The notes under the pieces were generated by a model, which saw nothing but the letters and a program-made list of their open reading frames with translations, was not told where the DNA came from and made no database searches. The translations under genes were made by a program, and so were the position numbers. From Planctomycetia bacterium (GTDB taxonomy: Bacteria; Planctomycetota; Phycisphaerae; UBA1845; UTPLA1), in contig CP054187.1 of NCBI GenBank assembly GCA_015200345.1, positions 2,712,470-2,776,469 on the forward strand: a stretch of 64,000 bases of DNA, written 5' to 3'. Position 1 is the stretch's first letter; each line of letters starts with the position of its first letter. Positions 54,661 through 64,000 of the stretch are shown here, in pieces.

Positions 54661-55668
54661 TTATTGGGCGCGCCAGGCGGCGAGGGCTTTCATTTCGTCC
54701 ATCAGCTTTGCGTAGTCCGGCAGCGTGAGCGATTGCTGCCCGTCGGACAGCGCCCGGCTCGGATCGGGGTGCGTCTCAATCATGACACCATCGGCGCCGG
54801 CCACGACCGACGCCCGGGCCAGCGGCGGCACGGCCCAGCTGATCCCCACGCCGTGCGACGGATCGGCGATGACGGGCAGGTGCGTGTGATGCTTGATCAT
54901 GACGACCGCGGAGAGATCGAACGTGTTGCGCGTCATGGTTTCGTAGGTGCGGATGCCGCGCTCGCAGAGCATGACGTTGTAGTTGCCGAGGCTTAGGAGA
55001 TACTCCGCCGCCATGAACAGCTCTTGCAGCGTCGCGCTGATGCCCCGCTTCAGCAGCACCGGTCGCCGCAATCGGCCGGCGGCTTCCAGCAGCGAGAAGT
55101 TCTGCATGTTCCGCGCGCCGATCTGCACCACGTCGGCCACTTCCGCCACGGCCGCCAGCGACTCGACGTCCTTCACTTCGGTTACGATTCGCAGATCGAA
55201 CGCCGCCTTCACGTCGGCCAGCAGGCGCAGGCCTTCTTCCTTCATGCCCTGAAAGGCGTACGGGCTGGTGCGCGGTTTGTAAGCGCCGCCGCGGAGAAAC
55301 TTCGCGCCGCTCGCCGCCACCGCTTCGGCCGTGCGGAGGATTTGATCGCGCGACTCGACGGAACACGGACCGGCCATGATGTGCAGGCCGCCGTCGCCGA
55401 CCTTCGCGCCGCGCACGTCGATGATGGTCGGTTCGGGTTTGACCTCGCGGCTGACGAGCTTGTAGGGCTTGGAGATCGGCACGCACTCGGCGACGCCGTC
55501 GAGGTCCTGAAAGTGATCGGGCGAGACCGCGCCGGGGTTGCCGGTGATGCCGACGGCGGTGCGAATCGATCCGGGAATCTCGTGCGGCGTGTAGCCGATC
55601 TCGCGAATGCGATCGCAGACCCGTTGAATCTGTTCGGCCGTTGCGCCTTGTTTCATGACGATTAGCAT
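54661..55668 (-). CDS. aroF: 3-deoxy-7-phosphoheptulonate (DAHP) synthase, KDPG-aldolase-related type
   Basis: A 335-residue enzyme for the first shikimate-pathway step (phosphoenolpyruvate plus erythrose-4-phosphate). An N-terminal ferredoxin-like/ACT-like domain (1-70, MLIVMKQGATAEQIQRVCDRI) precedes the barrel with IMAGPCSVESRDQI, GGAYKPRTSPYAFQGM, LLKRGISATLQELFMAAEYLL and VIADPSHGVGISWAVPPLARA. This is the type I-beta form, in which the N-terminal domain mediates feedback by aromatic amino acids. The start at 55668 gives the full domain. Confidence 0.95.
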   Translation of the reverse strand: MLIVMKQGATAEQIQRVCDRIREIGYTPHEIPGSIRTAVGITGNPGAVSPDHFQDLDGVAECVPISKPYKLVSREVKPEPTIIDVRGAKVGDGGLHIMAGPCSVESRDQILRTAEAVAASGAKFLRGGAYKPRTSPYAFQGMKEEGLRLLADVKAAFDLRIVTEVKDVESLAAVAEVADVVQIGARNMQNFSLLEAAGRLRRPVLLKRGISATLQELFMAAEYLLSLGNYNVMLCERGIRTYETMTRNTFDLSAVVMIKHHTHLPVIADPSHGVGISWAVPPLARASVVAGADGVMIETHPDPSRALSDGQQSLTLPDYAKLMDEMKALAAWRAQ

Positions 55669-55675
55669 GGAAACC

Positions 55676-56284
55676 TCAATGCGGCAGTGCAGCCTGTTGG
55701 GGCGCGCCGGGATTGCCTGCCGTGCCTGCCGGCTTGTGGGCCAGGTAATTCGCGTATGCCCGCAAATGGTCGCACAGCGGTTTTTCCTTGACCGGATCAA
55801 GATCGTAGCGCGCTTCGAGTTCCTGCAACACCGCGTCGATTGTGCGGCCCTGCTTGCGCAGCCAGTAAGCGGCGAGTACCGCGTTGGATCGTTGTTTGCC
55901 CGCGGCGCAGTGAAAAAACGTCGGCCGCGCGCGTTCGTCGGCGATCACCTCGGCCGCGCGGTCCAGCGCCTCGAACGGAGCCAGCCCGTCGCCCGGCATC
56001 GGAATTCGAATCTGCTTAAGTCGCAGCGCGCGCGCCGCGGCGACGGCGCCCTGATCCTGCGGATCCTTGGTTTGATCGGTGAGACTGACGACGGTTTTGA
56101 TCTTTTCTTCGGACGCGAGCAGGCGGATGTGCTCGGCCGTCGGCATTCCGCCGCGATAGAGGCTGTCGGCTTCGATCTCGGCGAATCGGCGCGGGTACTT
56201 CCACCGGGCCTGCGCATGTGTCAGCGCGAGGACACCGGCGGGAAGGGCCAACAGCAGCAAAGCCAGTCCGATCGCGCGGCGCAT
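55676..56284 (-). CDS. Exported dual-specificity/PTEN-like phosphatase
   Basis: A 202-residue protein with an N-terminal signal or anchor (about 4-22), then a tyrosine/dual-specificity phosphatase domain. It has SLYRGGMPTAEHIRLLASEEKIKTVVSLTDQ and the catalytic loop FFHCAAGKQRSNAVLAAYWLRKQG, which matches HCxxGxxR with the Lys typical of PTEN- and Siw14-like enzymes. Extracytoplasmic location is inferred. ATG 56284 has GAGG upstream. It lies 7 bases before the DAHP synthase gene on the same strand, so they are probably co-transcribed. The substrate (phosphoprotein, phosphoinositol or other) is unknown. Confidence 0.85.
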   Translation of the reverse strand: MRRAIGLALLLLALPAGVLALTHAQARWKYPRRFAEIEADSLYRGGMPTAEHIRLLASEEKIKTVVSLTDQTKDPQDQGAVAAARALRLKQIRIPMPGDGLAPFEALDRAAEVIADERARPTFFHCAAGKQRSNAVLAAYWLRKQGRTIDAVLQELEARYDLDPVKEKPLCDHLRAYANYLAHKPAGTAGNPGAPQQAALPH

Positions 56285-56369
56285 CAGAGACACCCTCGAG
56301 CCGACAGGTCAATTCGTTGCGGAATGCGACACCATGAGATGAGTAGTGAAGGCGACATCGGGGTTGAGG

Positions 56370-57578
56370 TTAATGCGCGGCGACGGACTCCGAGAGATCG
56401 ACGGCGTTGATGGCGTCGAGCAACTTGCGAAGGCGGCCGTGCGAGCGGCGGTTGAAGCGCATGGTCAGGCGCGGTTTATCGGGGAGTTCATCGCCCTCTT
56501 CAGGCAGGGCGGCGCTGGCCTCGATCTTCCCGCCTTCGAGGATGTCGGCGTAGTCAGCGTTGAGACCGGCGATGAAATCGGCGGGCAGGGCCTCGTTGAG
56601 ACGGATCACCAGCGTATCGCGTACGTAACGATAGGAGTGGAAGCGCCGATAGAATCGCAGGATCTCCTGCACGGCGACTTCCACGTCGTCGGTGATCTTG
56701 ATGAGGTTCATGTCCTCGGCGCTGATCATGCCGGTGTGCAGCAGTTCAGCCTTGACGTAGGTGCGCCAGTGCTGCCAATAGGTGCCGCCCGGGGCGTCGA
56801 TGAGCACGACGGGGACCATCGGCGCTTTGCCGGTCTGAATGAGCGTGAGGGCTTCGAAGCCTTCGTCCTGCGTGCCGAAGCCGCCGGGGAACAGGGCGAT
56901 TGCCTTCGATTCGCGGATGAACATCAGCTTGCGCGTGAAAAAGTAATTGAAGTTCACCAGCTTCTTGTCCAGCGCGATGTACTCGTTGGTGCGCTGCTCG
57001 AACGGCAGGCGGATCGCCACGCCGAAGCTGGCCTCGGCTCCTGCGCCGCCGTGTCCGGCCTTCATGATGCCGTCGCCGGCGCCGGTGATGACCATCCAAT
57101 TGCATTCACGCATGCGCTCGGCGAAGCGGAGCGCGGCCTGGTAATCGGGGTGGTCCTCGGGCGTGCGGGCCGAGCCGAAAATCGACACCTTTGGAATATG
57201 CTCGTAGGGAGCGAAGGTCTTGAACGCGAAGCGCAGCTCGGCCAAGGCACGATCCATCAACTTCACGTCGGCGCGGGCCGTGCCATCGGCACTTAAGCGG
57301 CAGACCGTGCGGATCATGTTGCGAAAGTGCTCACCGTCCGGACCCGGGCAGAAGCGCGCGACGAAATCGGCGATGGCCGCCTCGCGCGCTTCACGTGCTT
57401 CCGCCGCTTCTCGCGATTCAGTTGTTTCAGGTGCTTTCTTCGGGCCGCTCGCCGAACCGGCAGGTCGCCCCTCCGGCGTTTCGCGCGTCACGCGCGCGCC
57501 GCCGCTTATCGGACTTGTCTCATTCTTCACGTGTGTTCTCTTTCTCCGGGTTCCAGCCGCACCCGTGTACGGCCACAT
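56370..57578 (-). CDS. LOG-family protein (cytokinin-riboside phosphoribohydrolase-like)
   Basis: A 402-residue protein. A charged, low-complexity N-terminus (1-70, with repeated EAREAREAA) precedes a Rossmann-like domain with the LOG signature PGGFGTQDEGFEAL, VSIFGSARTPEDHP and VITGAGDGIMKAGHGGAG. LOG proteins cleave nucleoside monophosphates to base and ribose phosphate and were once mislabelled as lysine decarboxylases. The C-terminal extension (about 300-402) is longer than usual. The start is uncertain: ATG 57578 or GTG 57530. Confidence 0.85.
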   Translation of the reverse strand: MWPYTGAAGTRRKRTHVKNETSPISGGARVTRETPEGRPAGSASGPKKAPETTESREAAEAREAREAAIADFVARFCPGPDGEHFRNMIRTVCRLSADGTARADVKLMDRALAELRFAFKTFAPYEHIPKVSIFGSARTPEDHPDYQAALRFAERMRECNWMVITGAGDGIMKAGHGGAGAEASFGVAIRLPFEQRTNEYIALDKKLVNFNYFFTRKLMFIRESKAIALFPGGFGTQDEGFEALTLIQTGKAPMVPVVLIDAPGGTYWQHWRTYVKAELLHTGMISAEDMNLIKITDDVEVAVQEILRFYRRFHSYRYVRDTLVIRLNEALPADFIAGLNADYADILEGGKIEASAALPEEGDELPDKPRLTMRFNRRSHGRLRKLLDAINAVDLSESVAAH

Positions 57579-57732
57579 TGTTTATCCATTTTTGTTGCCC
57601 ATCAGTATAGCGACTCGGTCGAGGCTTGCCTAATGCCCCGATCCGGCGGCAATTCGCGGCAACGCGCGGGGCATTTGAAGGCTTTGACTTTTGCTGCCCC
57701 GCGTGGTTTGCTCCGGTTGGAAGACGAAATTC

Positions 57733-58377
57733 ATGGGCTGGCCAAACCGCATTTCCGTGGGGCGTCTGCTGTTGATTGCTCCGTTTGTTGCCTGCCTGCT
57801 TAGTCAGCCCGGGCACCCGTTCCTGCGCCACGTCGCGGTGGGATTGTTCGCCCTCATGGCCATCAGCGATTTTCTGGATGGCTACCTTGCTCGGCGATTG
57901 AAAGACGAATCACCCCTGGGTGCGTTTCTGGATCCGTTGGCGGACAAATTCCTTGTGATGTTCGGGGTGGTCATTCTTAGCACGGTCGGCATTCGCGAAG
58001 CGGTCGATTCGCAGGCGAAGACCGAGTTTCTTCCTGCCTGGGTGGCGGTCGCGGCAGTGGGGAAAGACTTGCTGGTAAGCATCGGCTTCGTCGTCGTGTA
58101 CCTCTCCACCATGCGCGTACACATTCAGCCGCGGCGGCTGGGCAAGTGGTGTACGACCGTGGAACTGGTGATGGTGCTTGCGATGTTGCTCTGGCCCGAG
58201 CTGTATGGGCTGGGGCGTTTCGGCTATTATTTCGTGCGGAGTTTGTGGATCGCCGTCGTGGCGCTGGCGATCCTGTCGACACTCGACTATATCCGCGCGG
58301 GCAGCCGTTTCATCGCCGCCCAGGCCCCGCGGGATCCGGTGCATCTGGACTCCGATTCGCGCGGCCCGCTGCGCTGA
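57733..58377 (+). CDS. pgsA: CDP-alcohol phosphatidyltransferase, probably phosphatidylglycerophosphate synthase
   Basis: A 214-residue membrane enzyme with several helices. The catalytic CDP-alcohol motif D-x2-D-G-x2-A-R-x8-G-x3-D-x3-D is intact in [41 protein letters not shown] at the start is typical of PgsA. It makes phosphatidylglycerol phosphate from CDP-diacylglycerol and glycerol-3-phosphate. It lies 15 bases before ribBA on the same strand. A different CDP-alcohol substrate is possible. Confidence 0.88.
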   Translation: MGWPNRISVGRLLLIAPFVACLLSQPGHPFLRHVAVGLFALMAISDFLDGYLARRLKDESPLGAFLDPLADKFLVMFGVVILSTVGIREAVDSQAKTEFLPAWVAVAAVGKDLLVSIGFVVVYLSTMRVHIQPRRLGKWCTTVELVMVLAMLLWPELYGLGRFGYYFVRSLWIAVVALAILSTLDYIRAGSRFIAAQAPRDPVHLDSDSRGPLR

Positions 58378-58392
58378 AAGCCCAGGTCGGTC

Positions 58393-59643
58393 ATGCCTGA
58401 TGTGTCACCGTTTGCGACCATTCCCGAAGCGCTGGACGAACTTCGCGCCGGGCGATTCATCATTCTCGTGGACGACGAAGACCGCGAAAACGAGGGCGAT
58501 CTCGTCTGCGCCGCCCAGCTCGCCACGCCCGACATGATCAACTTCATGATCCGTCAGGCCGCCGGCAAGCTTTGCCTCACGCTCACCGCCGAAACCTGCG
58601 AGCGGCTGCACCTTTATCCGCAGGTCAGCGAGAACACCGCCTCGCACGGCACGGCGTTTACGGTTTCGGTTGATGCGGGGCCGGAGTTCGGCGTCACAAG
58701 CGGCGTGTCGGCGGCCGATCGCTGCCGCACGATTCAACGCTGCATGGCGGACGATGCCAAGCCGTCGGACCTGCGGCGGCCCGGTCACATCAGCCCGTTG
58801 AAGGCCAAGGCCGGCGGCGTGCTGGTGCGCGCGGGTCACACCGAGGCAAGTGTCGATTTAGCGCACCTGGCGGGGTTGAAACCGGCCGGGCTGATCATTG
58901 AAATTCTCAACAAACAGGGGGAGATCGCGCGGCTGCCGGAGCTGATCGAGTTGGCGCGCGAGTTGAATCTGAAAATTTGCACCATCGCGAGTCTGGTGGA
59001 GTACCGCCTTCAGCGCGAGCGGTCGGTCATTCGCATCGAATCGATCCCGTTGCAGAACGAGTTCGGCACGTGGACGCTGCATGCGTACGAATCGGTGCTG
59101 GACAGCGAGCCGCACGTGGCGCTGTGCATGGGCGAGCTGGGCCGACACGATGGAGCCGGCGAGCCGGTGCGCGTCGAGCATCCGGTGCTGGTGCGCGTGC
59201 ACAGCCAGTGCCTGACGGGTGACGTGTTCGGTTCGTATCGCTGCGATTGCGGCGAGCAGTTGGAGCTCGCGATGCGGCGAATCGCCGAAGCCGGCGAGGG
59301 GGTGGTGGTGTATCTGCGGCAGGAAGGCCGCGGCATCGGTCTGACGAACAAACTGCATGCGTACCGGTTGCAGGACGAGGGGCTGGACACGGTCGAGGCG
59401 AATGAGAAGCTGGGTTTCCCGGCCGACAAGCGCGACTACGGCATCGGCGCGCAGATTCTCCGCGACCTGGGTCTGCATCAGGTGCGGATTCTTACGAACA
59501 ACCCGAAGAAGACGAGCCGGCTGACGATCTACGGGTTGGAGGTCGTGGAGCAACTGCCGCTGCGCATCAAACCCCGCCCGGGGAATGAGAAGTATCTGCG
59601 CACCAAGCGGACCAAGCTCGGGCATTTGTTGGATGAAGAATAA
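58393..59643 (+). CDS. ribBA: Bifunctional DHBP synthase / GTP cyclohydrolase II
   Basis: A 416-residue enzyme for the two entry reactions of riboflavin synthesis. The RibB domain (1-205) has the acidic loop [16 protein letters not shown], then TSGVSAADR and [30 protein letters not shown]. The RibA domain (about 210-416) has [24 protein letters not shown] with the three zinc cysteines, then [24 protein letters not shown] and [21 protein letters not shown]. Both catalytic halves look intact. Confidence 0.97.
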   Translation: MPDVSPFATIPEALDELRAGRFIILVDDEDRENEGDLVCAAQLATPDMINFMIRQAAGKLCLTLTAETCERLHLYPQVSENTASHGTAFTVSVDAGPEFGVTSGVSAADRCRTIQRCMADDAKPSDLRRPGHISPLKAKAGGVLVRAGHTEASVDLAHLAGLKPAGLIIEILNKQGEIARLPELIELARELNLKICTIASLVEYRLQRERSVIRIESIPLQNEFGTWTLHAYESVLDSEPHVALCMGELGRHDGAGEPVRVEHPVLVRVHSQCLTGDVFGSYRCDCGEQLELAMRRIAEAGEGVVVYLRQEGRGIGLTNKLHAYRLQDEGLDTVEANEKLGFPADKRDYGIGAQILRDLGLHQVRILTNNPKKTSRLTIYGLEVVEQLPLRIKPRPGNEKYLRTKRTKLGHLLDEE

Positions 59644-59690
59644 TCGCGTGCTTGGCGCACGAGGTGGCGCGACGAAGCCGTGATGGGCGT

Positions 59691-60830
59691 TCAACGCTTC
59701 GTGGCGCGGCGATCCTTCGCGCCGCGGCGCAGCATCATAAGCATCGGAGCGAGCAGTATTGCGGAAGCGGGCTCGGGGACCACGAGCCGAAAGGCCTGAA
59801 TACGACCGTCAACGTGTTCGGCGTTGCCGACGATGACATTCCCCGACGCGGAGATGTCGGTCGCGTGCAAGATGAAGATTCCGGTGAGATCGACGCCCCA
59901 GCTAGAAAGCAAGGGCATCAATTCTCGCGCGCCCTGCTCGGGGTCCCAGATCCAGTTTCCTCCGACCATGACCGAACCATCGTCGGACATCGCTGCCGCA
60001 CCGATTCCATCGACAAAAGGCTGGATACCCGTGGCGGGGGTCCAGCGGAAGAGCTGGCCCACGCCCATGTCGGGCGTGCAATACCCCACGACGAGGTCGC
60101 CATCCCCTGAAATGGCAGTTACTTCATTATTGGTGCAACCGGGCAAGAAGCCGATCGGCGTTGTGCCGATACCGGCTTTCCAGCGAAAGGACTGAATCAC
60201 ATTCCCCGCCGAATCGCTCTTGCCGATGGCCGACCAGCCATTTGACGAAATAGCCGATACTTGAACGCCAAAACCCTGATGGTCGCCGCCCGGGAGGATC
60301 GGAATCTGAACGGTTTGGAAATCACTTCGAATGTACGACTGTACTCCCGCACCCAACCATGACTTGACCGCGTAGTTCCCAGTCGTGGCCATGCCGGCAG
60401 CCGTTGAGAGTTCACTGAAAGCCGTGCTCATTACGCCGTCCTGCCAGAGCAGGGCTCGTTCCAAGCCGAAGACAAGAGTATTCAGGATCACCGTCGATCC
60501 GGTCTCATTCACACCGACCGCACGACTGTATAGCCCGCTCATGGCCGATCCGCCGCCCAATCCGAGGAGTTGTCCATCTTTCCATCGAAACGCCTCGTCA
60601 CTGCCTGCCGGATTCAACGCGGTGGACGTGCTGTACCCGACCACGGTGCTGCCGTCGGCGGAGACGGCGGTCGCACGGCTCATGAACGCGCCGCCGGGTA
60701 GATCGCCCAGAAGCGTGAAGCTGGGCGTCGGTGCGCCGCGCTCGGTGAGGGAGAGCGGGCCGGCAGCGCCCGCGCGAACATGAGTCGTTGCCAGGATCAG
60801 GACGATTGAATATGCCCACGACGCCCGCAT
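59691..60830 (-). CDS. Exported HAF-repeat protein with PEP-CTERM-like tail
   Basis: A 379-residue secreted protein. After a signal peptide (1-22) it has repeated beta modules of the HAF type: ATAVSADGSTVVGYSTS, AVGVNETGSTVI, AISSNGWSAIG, AISGDGDLVVGYCTPD, AAAMSDDGSVMVGG and DISASGNVIVGN, likely a small propeller or solenoid. The C-terminus VVPEPASAILLAPMLMMLRRGAKDRRATKR is a PEP-CTERM-type sorting signal. A strong GGAGGG site precedes the ATG and a good promoter lies just upstream. Second such protein in the window; function unknown. Confidence 0.82.
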   Translation of the reverse strand: MRASWAYSIVLILATTHVRAGAAGPLSLTERGAPTPSFTLLGDLPGGAFMSRATAVSADGSTVVGYSTSTALNPAGSDEAFRWKDGQLLGLGGGSAMSGLYSRAVGVNETGSTVILNTLVFGLERALLWQDGVMSTAFSELSTAAGMATTGNYAVKSWLGAGVQSYIRSDFQTVQIPILPGGDHQGFGVQVSAISSNGWSAIGKSDSAGNVIQSFRWKAGIGTTPIGFLPGCTNNEVTAISGDGDLVVGYCTPDMGVGQLFRWTPATGIQPFVDGIGAAAMSDDGSVMVGGNWIWDPEQGARELMPLLSSWGVDLTGIFILHATDISASGNVIVGNAEHVDGRIQAFRLVVPEPASAILLAPMLMMLRRGAKDRRATKR

Positions 60831-60853
60831 GACACGCCCTCCTTCATCCGCCG

Positions 60854-60882
60854 AGCATATCAAGACTGCGTGCAAGAGTCAA
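60854..60882 (-). promoter_or_regulatory. Promoter of the HAF/PEP-CTERM gene
   Basis: On the minus strand, TTGACT and TATGCT are separated by 17 bases. The predicted start is near 60847, giving a 17-base leader that contains the GGAGGG ribosome-binding site. Confidence 0.6.
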
Positions 60883-60950
60883 GGCGCAAAAAAGCGTCAA
60901 CCGTAAAGCCAGTCTGTCAGGAATGGCATTGTCCCGAAATTGAGACGTAT

Positions 60951-62771
<1,821 letters not shown>

Positions 62772-62915
62772 GTCGATTAGCCCTTGGCGGGTTGGAGATT
62801 GTTTGCTGTGAAGGTCTCTCGTTCTGCTGCTGGAAGCTCGTCACGTAGCGTGCGAAAGAGCACGCCGACGAGCCGGTTTCACCCTTCGCACGTCTTCATT
62901 TTCGGTCGCGTCGGG

Positions 62916-62945
62916 TTGAACAGACTGCTCAAAGTTGCTTATTAT
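62916..62945 (+). promoter_or_regulatory. Putative promoter of the terminal multiheme cytochrome
   Basis: TTGAAC (62916-62921) and TATTAT (62940-62945) are separated by 18 bases. The predicted start is near 62952, giving a leader of about 78 bases. Confidence 0.45.
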
Positions 62946-63029
62946 AGTGCGTAGGGGAAACCAGGGTGGAGCCTTATCTCGCTACAGGCCGCCGCCTGAT
63001 CAACCGACGATAGTTCCGGGTAATCTCGC

Positions 63030-64000
63030 ATGAAACGATTGGCATTGCTTGGCGGGGGCACGATGGCCCTGATTGTCTGCGTGACGGCAATGGTGTTTGC
63101 CGGCGCTGGCGATCCACTCGCGACAAACATCAACAACTTCTATCTGCGCGGCACGCAGCCGGGCGATCTCGCGCCGGGCAACGAGATCATCATCGCTACG
63201 GACGAGTGCATCGGCTGCCATCATGATGAAATGGTGGTTCCGATATACCGGCAGTGGTCCGGCAACATCATGGCGCACGCGGCGCGGGACCCGCTGATGT
63301 GGGCCTGTCTGGACATCGCCAACGCCGACGCACCGCAGTCGGGCGACCTGTGCATTCGCTGCCACGTTCCCAAGGCCTGGCTCGAGGGGCGCTCGCTGCC
63401 GACCGACGGATCGGCCGTGGAGTCGTTTGACCGCGACAGCATCACCTGCAACTTCTGTCACCGACTGGTGGATCCTTACAACATCGGTGGCAATGCGCCA
63501 TCGATCGATGCGCAGATTCTTGCCGATCTGGGCGGTGACGCGCCGATCATGGCCATGGACCGCGGCACGCCTCCCAGCCCCGGTTTCAACGGCAACGGCG
63601 GTTACGTGGTCGATCCCTATGATCGCCGGCGCGGGCCGTTCCCCGTGGCGCACAACGAAGACCCGATCCCGCCGCTGGTGAACTGCGAGCCGTTTCACTT
63701 TGCCACGACCTTTGGTAATTGTGATGACGGAATGGGTGGTCCGACGGGATGCGGCACGTTTGAGTCGCCCATGCATCGGCGATCCGACCTGTGCGGAACC
63801 TGCCACGACGTGAGCCTGCCGCATTTCTCCTACAACAGAGCAGGCACGGCGCTGGTCTTCAACGGCGAGGGACTTTCCCACCCCACGGGCAACAAGTACG
63901 ACATGGCGCCCGAGCAGCGCACCTTCAGCGAATGGCTCAAGAGCGATTTCGCCTCCGGCGGCGTGAACATGGGCACGCGCTACGGCTGCAACAATCAGGT
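63030..64000 (+). CDS. Exported multiheme c-type cytochrome, 5' part (runs off the window)
   Basis: An open frame with no stop before the window end, starting MKRLALLGGGTMALIVC with a signal peptide (cleavage near VFAGA). In the first 323 residues there are four CXXCH motifs: CIGCH followed by HDEMVVPIY, CIRCH, CNFCH and CGTCH, with further histidines. ATG 63030 lacks a strong ribosome-binding site. It differs from the three cytochromes at 31-38 kb in haem spacing. Total haem number and role cannot be judged from this part. Confidence 0.85.
   Translation, partial: MKRLALLGGGTMALIVCVTAMVFAGAGDPLATNINNFYLRGTQPGDLAPGNEIIIATDECIGCHHDEMVVPIYRQWSGNIMAHAARDPLMWACLDIANADAPQSGDLCIRCHVPKAWLEGRSLPTDGSAVESFDRDSITCNFCHRLVDPYNIGGNAPSIDAQILADLGGDAPIMAMDRGTPPSPGFNGNGGYVVDPYDRRRGPFPVAHNEDPIPPLVNCEPFHFATTFGNCDDGMGGPTGCGTFESPMHRRSDLCGTCHDVSLPHFSYNRAGTALVFNGEGLSHPTGNKYDMAPEQRTFSEWLKSDFASGGVNMGTRYGCNNQ

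Overview
This window is high-GC, gene-dense bacterial DNA that looks like a member of the Planctomycetota. The inference rests on exported proteins with PEP-CTERM tails, a DUF1573 protein, a FlgI-like lipoprotein away from any flagellar genes, large periplasmic multiheme cytochromes, and PQQ-propeller and TPR membrane proteins. Class-level placement is not possible from the sequence alone. One tRNA-Leu is present. There is no rRNA, CRISPR array, integrase or insertion-sequence transposase.

Left part (1-13 kb): the 5' end of an ECF sigma factor gene is cut by the window edge. Next is a two-component pair, a globin-coupled sensor histidine kinase and an NtrC-type sigma-54 activator. Divergent from it, behind a near-consensus sigma-54 promoter (3735-3751), are a CBS-domain protein, a cysteine-rich protein and a hemerythrin-like protein. 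This looks like a self-contained O2/NO-responsive circuit. A PEP-CTERM protein, a DUF1573-rhodanese-MauE operon, tRNA-Leu, a PQQ-propeller protein and an organophosphate-type MFS transporter follow.

Middle (13-31 kb): mostly housekeeping genes: an ABC-F ATPase, eno followed by a DivIC/FtsB-like membrane protein, the FlgI-like lipoprotein, serine acetyltransferase, purA, uppS, tyrS, a divergent sigma-70-like factor, truB, a GT39-like/TPR membrane protein and a B12-binding-type radical SAM protein.

31-44 kb is a respiratory region. A minus-strand pair encodes an octaheme c / cytochrome b fusion resembling Geobacter CbcL and a membrane-anchored triheme protein. Divergent from it are two large exported multiheme cytochromes (nine and seven haems). 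Then come etfA and an FadF/EMO-type iron-sulfur membrane ETF:quinone oxidoreductase, panB and an acyl-CoA dehydrogenase-like gene. A further multiheme cytochrome starts at 63030 and runs off the end.

44-52 kb is a complete F-type ATP synthase operon (atpZ, an atpI-like gene, atpB-E-F-H-A-G-D) without atpC. It has a clear promoter, a terminator-like hairpin in its leader and a strong terminator at its end. 52-63 kb holds nrdR with a second ATP-cone gene, an RNase Z-like hydrolase, DAHP synthase, an exported dual-specificity phosphatase, a LOG-family protein, pgsA, ribBA, a second PEP-CTERM-type protein and hutU.

A family of CCCTCTCC/GGAGAGGG inverted repeats is scattered through the window: three ~130-bp copies and several short hairpins. 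One of the hairpins lies inside hutU as an in-frame insertion.
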